DNA from: Pelagibius sp050290145
GTDB lineage: Bacteria > Pseudomonadota > Alphaproteobacteria > Kiloniellales > Kiloniellaceae
Assembly: GCA_050290145.1 (NCBI GenBank)
Contig: JBNKHC010000305.1
Span: forward strand, 1 to 32,013
Length of the DNA: 32,013 nt
Direction of reading: 5' to 3'
Under the pieces are notes generated by a model, which was given only the letters and a program-made list of their open reading frames with translations, did no database searches and was not told the origin of the DNA. How positions within the stretch are numbered: position 1 is the first letter of the stretch; each line of letters begins with the position of its first letter. Shown piece after piece: positions 1 through 7,883 of this stretch. The position numbers were made by a program, and so were the translations under genes.

Positions 1-771
1 TCGCTGATCATCTTCGCCGGCATCGTCGCCAACCTGCCGCTGGCCCTGGTCGAGGTGCTGGAACTGGGCCGGGTGGGCCAGATCTCGCCGATCCTCATCG
101 CCATCCTGCTGCTCGGCGCCGTCGGCGTGGTGGCCTTCATCGTCTTCATCGAGCGGGCCCAGCGCCGCATCGTGGTGCAGTACCCGAAGCGCCAGGTCGG
201 CAACAAGATGTTCGGCGGCGAGGCCTCGCACCTGCCGATGAAGCTCAACCCCTCGGGCGTCATCCCGGTGATCTTCGCCTCCTCGCTGCTGCTGCTGCCG
301 GCCACAGTCTCCGGCTTCTCGGGCGCCGGCGGGCCGGAATGGCTGAGCTGGATCAGCATCTACCTGGCCCATGGCACGCCGCTGTTCATGGCGCTCTATG
401 CGGGCCTCATCATCTTCTTCGCCTTCTTCTACACCGGCATCGTCTTCAATCCCGATGACACGGCCGACAACCTGAAGAAGCACGGCGGCTTTGTCCCCGG
501 CATCCGCCCCGGCAAGAACACGGCCGACTTCCTGCGCCGTATCCTGACCCGCCTGGGCGCCGTGGGCGCGGTCTATCTGGCCCTGGTGGCCCTGCTGCCT
601 GAGGGCCTGCGCGCCCAGTACCCGGAGCTCCCGTTCTATTTCGGCGGCACCTCGCTGCTGATCGTGGTCACCGTGACGATGGATACCGTCGGGCAGATCC
701 ACGCACATCTGCTCGCACACCAGTACGAAGGGCTCATTAAGAAGTCCAAGCTTAAGGGGCGCCGCGGATGA
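1..771 (+). CDS. secY: Protein translocase subunit SecY, C-terminal part (5' truncated by window)
   Basis: SecY forms the channel of the SecYEG translocon in the inner membrane and passes unfolded proteins to the periplasm or membrane. The frame is already open at base 1 and reads SLIIFAGIVANLPLAL, so about 256 C-terminal residues are present out of a usual 440 or so. Visible SecY hallmarks are the cytosolic loop with ERAQRRI and YPKRQ, the NPSGVIPVIFASS segment, several hydrophobic membrane helices, and the basic C-terminal tail ending KSKLKGRRG. The stop overlaps the adk start in an ATGA arrangement, which indicates translational coupling within the spc operon. The GTG at base 55 is an internal codon, not a start. 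Confidence 0.97.
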   Translation, partial: SLIIFAGIVANLPLALVEVLELGRVGQISPILIAILLLGAVGVVAFIVFIERAQRRIVVQYPKRQVGNKMFGGEASHLPMKLNPSGVIPVIFASSLLLLPATVSGFSGAGGPEWLSWISIYLAHGTPLFMALYAGLIIFFAFFYTGIVFNPDDTADNLKKHGGFVPGIRPGKNTADFLRRILTRLGAVGAVYLALVALLPEGLRAQYPELPFYFGGTSLLIVVTVTMDTVGQIHAHLLAHQYEGLIKKSKLKGRRG

Positions 772-1418
772 ACGTGATTCTGTTGGGCCCGCCGGGGGCG
801 GGGAAGGGAACCCAGGCCAAGCGCCTGGAAAAGAGCCATAACCTGGTGCAGCTGTCGACGGGCGACATGCTGCGCGCGGCCGTGGCCTCGGGCAGCGAGC
901 TGGGCCAGAAGGCCAAGGCGCTGATGGACGCCGGGCACCTGGTGCCGGACGACCTGATGATCGCCATGATCTCCGACCGAATCGACCAGCCCGACTGCGC
1001 CAACGGCTTCATCCTGGACGGCTTCCCGCGCACCACGGCCCAGGCCGAGGCGCTGGACCGGATGCTGGCCGAAAAGGGCCTGAAGCTGAACTCGGTCATC
1101 GAGATGAAGGTTAACGACGAGATCCTGGTGGAGCGCATCACCGGGCGCTACACCTGCGCGAAATGCGGCGCCGGCTACCACGACAGCTTCCAGAAGCCCG
1201 AGGTGGCCGGGGTCTGCGACAACTGCGGCGGCACCGAGTTCAAGCGCCGCGCCGACGACAACGAGGAGACCGTGCGCACCCGTCTGGAGGCCTATCACGC
1301 CCAGACCGCGCCGATCCTGCCCTATTACAGCGACAAGGGCGTCCTCAGGGCGGTCGACGGCATGGCCGGGATCGACCAGGTGACCGCCGAAATCGAAGAC
1401 GTTCTGGGGGCGGCATGA
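768..1418 (+). CDS. adk: Adenylate kinase, zinc-binding LID type
   Basis: Cytosolic enzyme that interconverts ATP + AMP and 2 ADP. The 216-residue length is normal for the long form. The P-loop GPPGAGKGT is at residues 7-15, the STGDMLR AMP-site segment at about 30-36, and GFPRT at 85-89. The LID domain carries four cysteines, C130-x2-C133 and C150-x2-C153, the tetracysteine zinc site seen in many Gram-positive and some alphaproteobacterial Adk proteins instead of the His/Ser/Asp/Thr network of E. coli. The start overlaps the secY stop by four bases (ATGA), so it is probably translated by coupling. Position between secY and rpsM is standard for alphaproteobacteria. Confidence 0.98.
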   Translation: MNVILLGPPGAGKGTQAKRLEKSHNLVQLSTGDMLRAAVASGSELGQKAKALMDAGHLVPDDLMIAMISDRIDQPDCANGFILDGFPRTTAQAEALDRMLAEKGLKLNSVIEMKVNDEILVERITGRYTCAKCGAGYHDSFQKPEVAGVCDNCGGTEFKRRADDNEETVRTRLEAYHAQTAPILPYYSDKGVLRAVDGMAGIDQVTAEIEDVLGAA

Positions 1419-1421
1419 CGG

Positions 1422-1449
1422 TTGACTCGCCGCTTTCTGTTAATATAAT
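1422..1449 (+). promoter_or_regulatory. Near-consensus sigma-70 promoter for the rpsM-rpsK-rpoA-rplQ operon
   Basis: TTGACT at 1422-1427 is followed, after 16 bases, by a perfect TATAAT at 1444-1449. The AT-rich patch is striking in this GC-rich DNA and lies just after the adk stop. It would start transcription near 1456, giving a leader of roughly 95 bases before rpsM. The leader contains a small stem (CGGGC at 1507-1511 with GCCCG at 1520-1524). Promoter strength is inferred from sequence only. Confidence 0.8.
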
Positions 1450-1552
1450 CCAGCGTTTCCGGCGCTCCCCGCGACCGGACGCTTCTGCTTGTCTAGACAT
1501 GACTTTCGGGCTTTCGCAGGCCCGGGTCCGCGGCGTTTAAGGAGTTCGCGAA

Positions 1553-1930
1553 GTGGCACGTATTGCTGGCGTCAACATTCCGACGCAGAAACGGGTCGAG
1601 ATTGCTCTGACCTACATCCACGGGATCGGCCGGACCATGGCGACCAACATCTGCCAGCAGGTCGGTATCCCCCGGGAGCGTCGGGTCAACGAGCTGACCG
1701 ACGACGAGGTCGCGCGCATCCGCGAGGCCATCGACCGTGACTACGTGGTCGAGGGCGACCTGCGCCGCGAAGTCGCGATGAACATCAAGCGCCTGATGGA
1801 CCTTGGCTGCTACCGCGGCCTGCGCCACCGCAAGGGCCTGCCGGTCCGCGGCCAGCGCACCAGCACCAACGCGCGGACCCGCAAGGGCCCGGCGCGGCCG
1901 ATTGCCGGCAAGAAGAAAGCCGCCAGGTAA
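1553..1930 (+). CDS. rpsM: 30S ribosomal protein S13
   Basis: S13 sits in the head of the small subunit, contacts the P-site tRNA and forms bridges to the large subunit. The 125-residue product starts MARIAGVNIPTQKRVEIALT and has the helix-two-turn-helix region ending in RGLRHRKGLPVRGQRT and a very basic tail (GKKKAAR), all typical. The start is GTG at 1553, supported by TAAGGAG at 1538-1544, eight bases upstream. It is the first gene after the strong promoter at 1422-1449, so it heads the alpha operon. The usual operon regulator S4 (rpsD) is not encoded here, so E. coli-type S4 autoregulation cannot be assumed. Confidence 0.98.
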   Translation: MARIAGVNIPTQKRVEIALTYIHGIGRTMATNICQQVGIPRERRVNELTDDEVARIREAIDRDYVVEGDLRREVAMNIKRLMDLGCYRGLRHRKGLPVRGQRTSTNARTRKGPARPIAGKKKAAR

Positions 1931-1974
1931 CGACGCCAGAAACGATTTAAGCACCAGGAAACGGGCAACAGGCC

Positions 1975-2364
1975 ATGGCCAAACCTCAAGCGCGTCTGCG
2001 CCGCCGCGAAAAGAAGAACATCAGCTCCGGCATTGCGCATGTGAACGCCACTTTCAACAACACCATGATCACCATCACCGACGTGCAGGGGAACACCATC
2101 TCCTGGTCTTCCGCCGGTGGTCAGGGCTTCAAGGGCTCGCGCAAGTCCACCCCCTACGCCGCGCAGATCGCGGCGGAGGATGCCGGCCGCAAGGCGCAGG
2201 AACACGGCATGCGCACGCTTGAGGTCAACGTGAAGGGCCCGGGCTCGGGCCGTGAATCCGCGCTCAGGGCGCTGCAGGCGGTCGGTTTCACCATCACGGC
2301 GATCCGTGACGTGACCCCGATCCCGCACAACGGCTGCCGCCCGCCGAAGCGCCGCCGCGTCTAA
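1975..2364 (+). CDS. rpsK: 30S ribosomal protein S11
   Basis: S11 lies on the platform of the small subunit near the mRNA exit, next to S7 and S18. The 129 residues match the family length. Characteristic segments are GIAHVNATFNNTMITITD near the N-terminus, SSAGGQGFKGSRKSTPYAAQ in the middle, and the C-terminal IRDVTPIPHNGCRPPKRRRV with its PHNGCRPPK signature. The gene starts 44 bases after rpsM with an ATG. The nearest purine-rich match (AGGAA at 1956-1960) is rather far, about 14 bases away, so coupling to rpsM may help initiation. Confidence 0.98.
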   Translation: MAKPQARLRRREKKNISSGIAHVNATFNNTMITITDVQGNTISWSSAGGQGFKGSRKSTPYAAQIAAEDAGRKAQEHGMRTLEVNVKGPGSGRESALRALQAVGFTITAIRDVTPIPHNGCRPPKRRRV

Positions 2365-2377
2365 GGCGCGGCCCTAT

Positions 2378-2398
2378 CCCGGGACCTTGGATCCCGGG
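2378..2398 (+). other. Short inverted repeat after rpsK
   Basis: CCCGGGA at 2378-2384 pairs with TCCCGGG at 2392-2398 around a seven-base loop. It directly precedes the larger hairpin at 2405-2442. The CCCGGG cores are themselves palindromic, so alternative pairings exist. It has no T-tract of its own. Confidence 0.55.
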
Positions 2399-2404
2399 CA
2401 GTTG

Positions 2405-2442
2405 AAAGGCCATGGCGGAGGCTGCCCGCCACCTGGCCTTTT
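2405..2442 (+). terminator. Intrinsic-terminator-like hairpin between rpsK and rpoA
   Basis: AAAGGCCA (2405-2412) plus TGGCGG (2413-2418) pair with CCGCCA (2426-2431) and TGGCCTTT (2434-2441). This gives 14 paired positions interrupted only by a two-base CC bulge, with a seven-base loop. The 3' arm ends in TTTT (2439-2442). It resembles a Rho-independent terminator but has a short U-tract and lies inside the alpha operon, so it may act as a partial attenuator, a processing or stability element, or the end of a short rpsM-rpsK transcript. Confidence 0.65.
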
Positions 2443-2514
2443 GGCGTCGCAGGGACACCCCCCGCGCCGCCGGATGTGGAATCGAAACAGCCTAGAAGTC
2501 GTGAGGGCACGAGC

Positions 2515-3531
2515 GTGCTGCAAAAGAACTGGACCGAACTGATCAAGCCGACGAAGCTGGATATCCAGCCCGGACCGGACGCTCATCGCGTCGCCAAGGT
2601 CGTCGCCGAGCCGCTGGAGCGCGGTTTCGGCCTGACGCTGGGCAATGCCCTGCGTCGCGTGCTGCTGTCGTCGCTGCAGGGTGCGGCGGTGACCTCCATC
2701 CAGGTTGATGGGGTTCTGCACGAGTTCTCTTCCATTCCGGGTGTCCGCGAGGACGTGACCGACGTTGTGCTCAACGTGAAGGCCATCGCTCTGCGCATGG
2801 GCGGCGAAGGACCGAAGCGGATGCGCCTGCGTGCCGAGGGCCCGGGCGAGATCACGGCCGGCCAGATCGAGACCGGCCATGACATCGAGATCATGAACCC
2901 GAACCTGGTGCTCTGCACCCTGGACGACGGCGCCAGCATCGACATGGAGCTGACCGTCGATACCGGTAAGGGTTACGTGGCCGCCAGCCAGAACCGTCCC
3001 GAGGACGCGCCGATCGGCCTGGTGCCGGTCGACTCGATCTTCTCGCCGGTGCGCAAGGTCTCCTACAAGGTTGAGAATACCCGTGTCGGTCAGGTCACCG
3101 ACTACGACAAGCTCACCATGGAGCTGGAGACCAACGGTGCGGTGACGCCCGAGGACGCGGTCGCCCTGGCGGCGCGCATCCTGCAGGACCAGTTGCAGCT
3201 CTTCATCAACTTCGAGGAGCCGCAGGCACGCCACGAGGAAGAGGCCGCTGCCGAGCCGCCGTTCAACCGCAACCTGCTGCGCAAGGTCGACGAGCTGGAG
3301 CTTTCCGTGCGTTCGGCGAACTGCCTGAAGAACGACAACATCGTCTACATCGGCGATCTGGTGCAGAAGACCGAGGGCGAGATGCTGCGCACCCCGAACT
3401 TCGGCCGCAAGTCCTTGAACGAGATCAAGGAAGTGCTGGCCACCATGGGGCTGCATCTGGGTATGGAAATCCCAAACTGGCCGCCCGAGAACATCGAGGA
3501 ACTGGCCAAGCGCCTGGAGGAGCCCTACTAA
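2515..3531 (+). CDS. rpoA: DNA-directed RNA polymerase subunit alpha
   Basis: The alpha subunit dimerises to seed RNA polymerase assembly. Its C-terminal domain binds UP elements and activators. From GTG 2515 the product is 338 residues starting MLQKNWTELIKPTKLD, the usual alphaproteobacterial start and length. GAGGG at 2503-2507 sits seven bases upstream. An upstream in-frame GTG at 2476 would add 13 residues without family support. The N-terminal domain includes RGFGLTLGNALRRVLLSSLQGAAVT. The C-terminal domain includes RSANCLKNDNIVYIGDLV and the GRKSLNEIKEVL helix-hairpin-helix region. It follows rpsK after 150 bases that contain two hairpins. Confidence 0.98.
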   Translation: MLQKNWTELIKPTKLDIQPGPDAHRVAKVVAEPLERGFGLTLGNALRRVLLSSLQGAAVTSIQVDGVLHEFSSIPGVREDVTDVVLNVKAIALRMGGEGPKRMRLRAEGPGEITAGQIETGHDIEIMNPNLVLCTLDDGASIDMELTVDTGKGYVAASQNRPEDAPIGLVPVDSIFSPVRKVSYKVENTRVGQVTDYDKLTMELETNGAVTPEDAVALAARILQDQLQLFINFEEPQARHEEEAAAEPPFNRNLLRKVDELELSVRSANCLKNDNIVYIGDLVQKTEGEMLRTPNFGRKSLNEIKEVLATMGLHLGMEIPNWPPENIEELAKRLEEPY

Positions 3532-3669
3532 GGGCCCCGCCGGGGAAGTTCAGGTAACTGGAGCGATCGGCTCCCCCCGTTCGTACAGATGACGGCCCCC
3601 AAGGGCGGGTCTGGCGGGCGGCAACAAGATCGGTCTCGTGCGCGAGGCCAGGGATGAAGGGATAGAAAG

Positions 3670-4092
3670 ATGCGTCACGGTCTCCACGGCCGCCGTTTCA
3701 ACCGGACGGCCAGCCACCGCAAAGCGATGTTCGCCAACATGGCGGCTTCCTTGATCAAGCACGAGCAGATCAAGACCACCCTGCCGAAGGCCAAGGACCT
3801 GCGGCGCGTCATCGATCGTCTCATCACCCTGGGCAAGCGCGGCGACCTGCACGCCCGCCGTCAGGCGCTCTCCGTGCTGCGCGATACCGAGATCACCGCG
3901 AAGCTCTTCGACGATCTGGCGGAGCGCTACAAGGAACGCAACGGCGGCTACAGCCGCGTGCTGAAGGCCGGCTTCCGCTATGGCGACATGGCGCCGATGG
4001 CGGTCATCGAACTGGTCGACCGCGACCCCGACGCCAAGGGCCAGGACTCCGGTCCGACCCAGGAAGCCGTCGAGGAAGCGGACGAGGACTGA
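3670..4092 (+). CDS. rplQ: 50S ribosomal protein L17
   Basis: L17 is a large-subunit protein near the polypeptide exit. The 140-residue product begins MRHGLHGRRFNRTASHRKAM, the family signature, and contains LITLGKRGDLHARRQAL and YSRVLKAGFRYGDMAPMAVIELVDRD. An acidic tail (EAVEEADED) extends it beyond the E. coli length, as is common in alphaproteobacteria. AAGGGA at 3657-3662 lies seven bases before the ATG. The 138-base gap after rpoA contains a small GGAGC/GCTCC stem at 3560-3574 but no clear promoter. It is the last gene of the operon. Confidence 0.98.
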   Translation: MRHGLHGRRFNRTASHRKAMFANMAASLIKHEQIKTTLPKAKDLRRVIDRLITLGKRGDLHARRQALSVLRDTEITAKLFDDLAERYKERNGGYSRVLKAGFRYGDMAPMAVIELVDRDPDAKGQDSGPTQEAVEEADED

Positions 4093-4130
4093 GTTTGCTC
4101 CTCATCCAGCCGGCACGGCAGGACGTTCTC

Positions 4131-4163
4131 GAAAGGCAGCCCTGTGGGCTGCCTTTCTTGTTT
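4131..4163 (+). terminator. Rho-independent terminator of the alpha operon
   Basis: A perfect 12-bp stem is formed by 4131-4142 (GAAAGGCAGCCC) and 4146-4157 (GGGCTGCCTTTC) with a three-base TGT loop, followed by TTGTTT at 4158-4163. It lies 39 bases after the rplQ stop and is the clearest terminator in the window. Confidence 0.92.
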
Positions 4164-4231
4164 GACGCTCCCGGTCGCGACCCCAAATATGGGTTAGACC
4201 GCGACGGGCGGACGAGTTGGGAAGGGAATTG

Positions 4232-5680
4232 GTGAGCGAACTTCGCGCAAAGCCTGCCAAGCTGCGCCGGGCCGCGATGGCGGTCCTGGCGGCGCTTTGC
4301 GCCGGCGCCCTGCTGGCGGCGCCCGCCGCCGCGCAGCAGCGCGAGGTGCCGCAGAGCCGCGAGGAGGTCATGCTGTCCTTCGCGCCGGTGGTGAAGAGAG
4401 CGGCGCCGGCGGTGGTCAACATCTTCGCCAAGCGCCAGGTCGAGCGGCGCAGCGCGGTCTCCTCCCTGCTGGACGACCCCTTCTTCCGCCGCTTCTTCGG
4501 CGACGGCTTCGGCGACCGGGAGAGCCGCAAGCGCGAGCAGTCGTCGCTGGGCTCCGGCGTGATCGTCGCCGAAGAGGGATTCATCGTCACCAACGAGCAC
4601 GTCATCAAGGGCGCCACCGAGATCAAGGTGGTGCTGACCGACCGCCGCGAGTTCGAGGCCGAACTGGTGCTGGCCGACGAGCGGACCGACCTGGCGGTGC
4701 TGCGGGTCGATCCGGGCGGCGAGAAGCTGCCGACCATCGAGATGCGCGATTCCGACGACGTGGAGGTCGGCGACCTGGTGCTGGCGCTGGGCAATCCCTT
4801 CGGCGTCGGCCAGACGGTGACCAGCGGCATCGTCTCGGCCCTGGCTCGCACCCAGGTCGGCATCACCGACTTCAGCTTTTTCATCCAGACCGACGCGGCC
4901 ATCAATCCCGGCAACTCGGGCGGCGCCCTGGTCACCCTCGACGGCCGGCTGATCGGCATCAACACGGCGATCTATTCGCGCAGCGGCGGCTCGGTAGGCA
5001 TCGGCTTCGCCATTCCCGCCAACATGGTGCGCACCGTCGTCGACAGCGCCCGCGACGGCCGCGCCCTGGTGCGCGCCTGGACCGGGCTGATCGGCCAGGA
5101 CCTGACCTCGGACCTGGCCGAGGGGCTGCGCCTGGAGCGGCCCGGCGGCGTGGTCATCAGCGACGTCTACCAGGGCGGCCCGGCCGACCGCGCCGGCATT
5201 GACGCGGGCGACGTCATCGTCGCCGTCGACGACCAGCCGGTGAACGATCTGCAGTCGCTGCGCTACCGCGTGGCCACCGGCGCGCTGGGCGACAGCCTGC
5301 ATGTGCAGATGGTACGCCAGGGCAAGATGCTCTCCACCGAGCTGCCGCTGGAGCCGCCGCCGGAGAGCCCGCCGCGCAACGAGGTGCGGCTGCTGGGCCA
5401 TCATCCCCTGGGCGGGGCTTACGTGGCCAGCCTGTCGCCGGCCCTGGCCGAGGAGCTCGACATGCCGGACAGCTGGGCCGGCGTGGTGATCACCAAGGTG
5501 CAGCGGGGCACGCCGGCCGACCGTGTCGGTTTCCGCGCGCGCGACATCATTCTCTCCCTGAACGGCGAGAGCTATCAGAACTCGGGCAACCTCGCGAACG
5601 CCCTCGACCACATCAGCGGCAAGTGGCAGATCACCTTCAAGCGCGACGGCAAGGTCCGCCGGGTCGAGTTCAGTTCCTGA
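4232..5680 (+). CDS. Do/HtrA-family periplasmic serine endoprotease (DegP/DegQ-like)
   Basis: Trypsin-like protease/chaperone that degrades or refolds damaged envelope proteins. From GTG 4232 the product is 482 residues. AAGGG at 4222-4226 favours this start, though a TTG at 4217 is also in frame. A basic N-region, a hydrophobic core and AAPAAA|QQ indicate a signal peptide cleaved near residue 34. The catalytic triad is intact: His123 (TNEHVI), Asp153 (RTDLAVLRV) and Ser229 (NPGNSGGAL). Two PDZ domains follow, about 285-375 and 390-480, as in DegP/DegQ. The DPFFRRFF segment before the protease core matches the Do-family LA loop. The gene follows the rplQ terminator and is 19 bases from rarA. 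Whether it is functionally DegP, DegQ or MucD cannot be decided. Confidence 0.94.
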   Translation: MSELRAKPAKLRRAAMAVLAALCAGALLAAPAAAQQREVPQSREEVMLSFAPVVKRAAPAVVNIFAKRQVERRSAVSSLLDDPFFRRFFGDGFGDRESRKREQSSLGSGVIVAEEGFIVTNEHVIKGATEIKVVLTDRREFEAELVLADERTDLAVLRVDPGGEKLPTIEMRDSDDVEVGDLVLALGNPFGVGQTVTSGIVSALARTQVGITDFSFFIQTDAAINPGNSGGALVTLDGRLIGINTAIYSRSGGSVGIGFAIPANMVRTVVDSARDGRALVRAWTGLIGQDLTSDLAEGLRLERPGGVVISDVYQGGPADRAGIDAGDVIVAVDDQPVNDLQSLRYRVATGALGDSLHVQMVRQGKMLSTELPLEPPPESPPRNEVRLLGHHPLGGAYVASLSPALAEELDMPDSWAGVVITKVQRGTPADRVGFRARDIILSLNGESYQNSGNLANALDHISGKWQITFKRDGKVRRVEFSS

Positions 5681-5699
5681 GGCCCGGGATGCGGCGGCC

Positions 5700-7028
5700 A
5701 TGACCGGACTCTTCGAAAGCCAGGCGCCGCGGCCGCTGGCCGACCGGCTGCGCCCCCAGGCGCTGGACGAGGTCGTCGGCCAGGACCACCTGCTGGCGCC
5801 GGAGGGGCCCATCGGCCGCATGGTGCGCTCCGGGCGGCTGGCCTCCCTGATCCTCTGGGGCCCGCCGGGCTGCGGCAAGACCACCATCGCCCGCCTGCTG
5901 GCGGCGGAGACCGACCTGGAGTTCGAGCCCCTCTCGGCGGTCTTCTCCGGCGTCGCCGACCTGCGCAAGGTTTTCGAGCGGGCCAAGCAGCGCCGCCTGG
6001 CCGGCCGCGGCACCCTGCTGTTCGTCGACGAGATCCACCGCTTCAACCGCGCCCAGCAGGACGGCTTCCTGCCCTTCGTGGAGGACGGCACCGTGGTGCT
6101 GGTCGGCGCGACCACCGAGAACCCTTCCTTCGAGCTCAATCCCGCCCTGCTGTCGCGCAGCCAGGTCATGGTGCTCAAGCGCCTGGACGAGGCGGCCCTG
6201 CGCGAGCTGCTGGCGCGCGCCGAGGCGGCGGAGGGTCGCGACCTGCCGCTGACCGCGGAGGCGCGCCAGGCGCTCATGGCCATGGCCGACGGCGACGGAC
6301 GCTACCTGCTGAACCTGGCCGAGGAGGTTTTCGCGCTGGGGGAGGGTACCTGGAAAGCCGGCGACAAGCTGGACACCGCCGCCCTGGCGCAGGTGGTGCA
6401 GAAGCGCGCGCCGGTCTACGACAAGGGGCAGGAGAGCCACTACAACCTGATCAGCGCCCTGCACAAGTCGCTGCGCGGCTCCGACTGCGACGCGGCGCTC
6501 TACTGGTTTGCGCGCATGCTGGCCGGGGGCGAGGACCCGCACTACATCGCCCGGCGCCTGGTGCGCTTCGCGGTGGAGGACATCGGCCTGGCCGATCCCT
6601 CGGCCCTGACCCAGTCGGTGGCGGCCTGGCAGGCCTTCGAGCGCATCGGCAGCCCGGAGGGCGAGCTGGCCCTGGCCCAGGCGGTGATCTACCTGGCGAC
6701 GGCCCCGAAATCCAACGCCGCCTACAAGGCCTTCGGGGCGGCCCAGCGGGCGGCCCGCGACAGCGGCTCCCTGGCGCCCCCGGCCCACATCCTCAACGCG
6801 CCGACCAAGCTGATGAGCGAGCTGGGCTACGGCAAGGGCTACGCCTACGACCACGACACGCCCGAGGGCTTCTCCGGACAGGACTATTTTCCCGAAGGCA
6901 TGCCGCGCCAATCCTTCTACCGCCCCGTCGAGCGCGGCTTCGAAAGAGACGTACGCAAACGACTGGAATACTGGGAAAAGCTGCGATCCCAAGGGGGCAG
7001 GGCCGGCAAGGACCCGGCGGACGGCTAG
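5700..7028 (+). CDS. rarA: Replication-associated recombination protein A (RarA/MgsA), AAA+ ATPase
   Basis: RarA is the bacterial relative of Mgs1/WRNIP1. It acts at stalled replication forks and interacts with SSB. The 442-residue product has Walker A GPPGCGKTT at 54-62, Walker B LLFVDEIHRF at 106-115 and the sensor-1 segment GATTENPSFELN at about 136-147, which is diagnostic of the family. The C-terminal tetramerisation region includes ARRLVRFAVEDIGLADP and NAPTKLMSELGYGKGYAYDHD. It starts 19 bases after the protease stop and may be co-transcribed with it. No strong ribosome binding site precedes the ATG, but alignment to the family start (LADRLRPQALDEVVGQ) supports it. Confidence 0.96.
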   Translation: MTGLFESQAPRPLADRLRPQALDEVVGQDHLLAPEGPIGRMVRSGRLASLILWGPPGCGKTTIARLLAAETDLEFEPLSAVFSGVADLRKVFERAKQRRLAGRGTLLFVDEIHRFNRAQQDGFLPFVEDGTVVLVGATTENPSFELNPALLSRSQVMVLKRLDEAALRELLARAEAAEGRDLPLTAEARQALMAMADGDGRYLLNLAEEVFALGEGTWKAGDKLDTAALAQVVQKRAPVYDKGQESHYNLISALHKSLRGSDCDAALYWFARMLAGGEDPHYIARRLVRFAVEDIGLADPSALTQSVAAWQAFERIGSPEGELALAQAVIYLATAPKSNAAYKAFGAAQRAARDSGSLAPPAHILNAPTKLMSELGYGKGYAYDHDTPEGFSGQDYFPEGMPRQSFYRPVERGFERDVRKRLEYWEKLRSQGGRAGKDPADG

Positions 7029-7067
7029 CGTTGCGTATAGTGCGAATCTGCCATTCATCCTTGCCGG

Positions 7068-7137
7068 TTGTGTGGGGCCCGAAAGCTCGTAATTTGTCAC
7101 CCACACAATAATCGCCGGACCGCCAAAGAGCTCCGGC
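7068..7137 (+). promoter_or_regulatory. Two successive inverted repeats in the leader of the isochorismatase-fold gene
   Basis: TTGTGTGGG at 7068-7076 pairs perfectly with CCCACACAA at 7100-7108 around a 23-base loop. GCCGGA at 7114-7119 pairs with TCCGGC at 7132-7137 around 12 bases. Both lie in the 131-base gap after rarA, ahead of the GAGGG ribosome binding site at 7150-7154. They could be the rarA 3' end, a leader RNA structure or an operator. No T-tract is present. Confidence 0.5.
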
Positions 7138-7159
7138 AGGCAGGCATACGAGGGTCTAA

Positions 7160-7828
7160 ATGGCGAATTACTGCGTGCCCGAGAAGGGCAAAGCAGCTCT
7201 CCTTTGCATCTCCGCGCAGCGCGATTTCGTTGCCCCCGGATCGCCCGTGCGGGCCTGCGGAACCCACACCGCGCTGCCCAACCTCGGCCAGCTTGTGGAC
7301 TGCTTCCGCAGCCATGGAGCGCCGATCTATCACTCGGTGCGGCTCTACAAGCCCGACGGCTCCAACGTTGACGCCTGCCGCCGCCAGGCGGTGGAGGAGG
7401 GCCTGCGCATCCTCATGCCGGGCACATTGGGCGCCGAACTGATCGACGAGCTGAAGCCCGCAAAGGACGTGCGCCTGGACCCGGAGCTGCTCTTCGCGGG
7501 CGACTTCCAGGAAATCGGCCCCAACGAGTTCGTCCACTACCGGCCGCGCTGGGGCGCCTTCCACAACACCGGGCTGGAGCAGCGGCTGCGCGACCAGCAG
7601 ATCACCACGCTGGTGATCTGCGGCTTCAGCTTCTCCACCGGCGGCCGCGCCTCGGTCTACGAAGCCAGTGCCCGTGACTTCCGCATCGTCCTGGTGCCCG
7701 ATGCCCTGTGCAATGCCACCGAAGAGGCGGTGCAGGAACTGGGACGGATCGGCATCTACCTGATGGACACCGCCAACTGCCTGTCCTGGATGGCCAACGG
7801 CTCCTCGGGCTCGGTCGAGGCCGCCTGA
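7160..7828 (+). CDS. Isochorismatase-fold (cysteine hydrolase family) protein, catalytic residues replaced
   Basis: The 222-residue product has the isochorismatase/nicotinamidase fold pattern: the first strand and turn (LLCISAQRDF), the V-x-Y-R-P-R-W-G-AF segment, LVICGFSFSTGG and the downstream EASARDF. In active relatives the triad is the Asp of a VDVQNDF-like motif, a Lys before x-R-x-x-AF, and a Cys six residues after the strand-end Gly. Here the aligned positions read Ser18, Arg128 and Gly161, so all three are lost. Eight cysteines occur elsewhere, none at the catalytic place. This suggests a pseudoenzyme with a binding or regulatory role. GAGGG at 7150-7154 lies five bases before ATG. 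It is a single gene between rarA and crcB. The substrate or partner is unknown. Confidence 0.85.
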   Translation: MANYCVPEKGKAALLCISAQRDFVAPGSPVRACGTHTALPNLGQLVDCFRSHGAPIYHSVRLYKPDGSNVDACRRQAVEEGLRILMPGTLGAELIDELKPAKDVRLDPELLFAGDFQEIGPNEFVHYRPRWGAFHNTGLEQRLRDQQITTLVICGFSFSTGGRASVYEASARDFRIVLVPDALCNATEEAVQELGRIGIYLMDTANCLSWMANGSSGSVEAA

Positions 7829-7883
7829 GCGCCGCATCCGCCGTTTGCACCTGCTCCTGCGCTTTGCTAGCTAGATACGTTAA

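Noticed and set aside
4004..6283. A 759-codon open frame on the minus strand across rplQ, the protease and rarA
   Set aside because: It is the complement of three clear genes, crosses a strong terminator, has low-complexity Arg/Ala/Ser composition and no domain signature.
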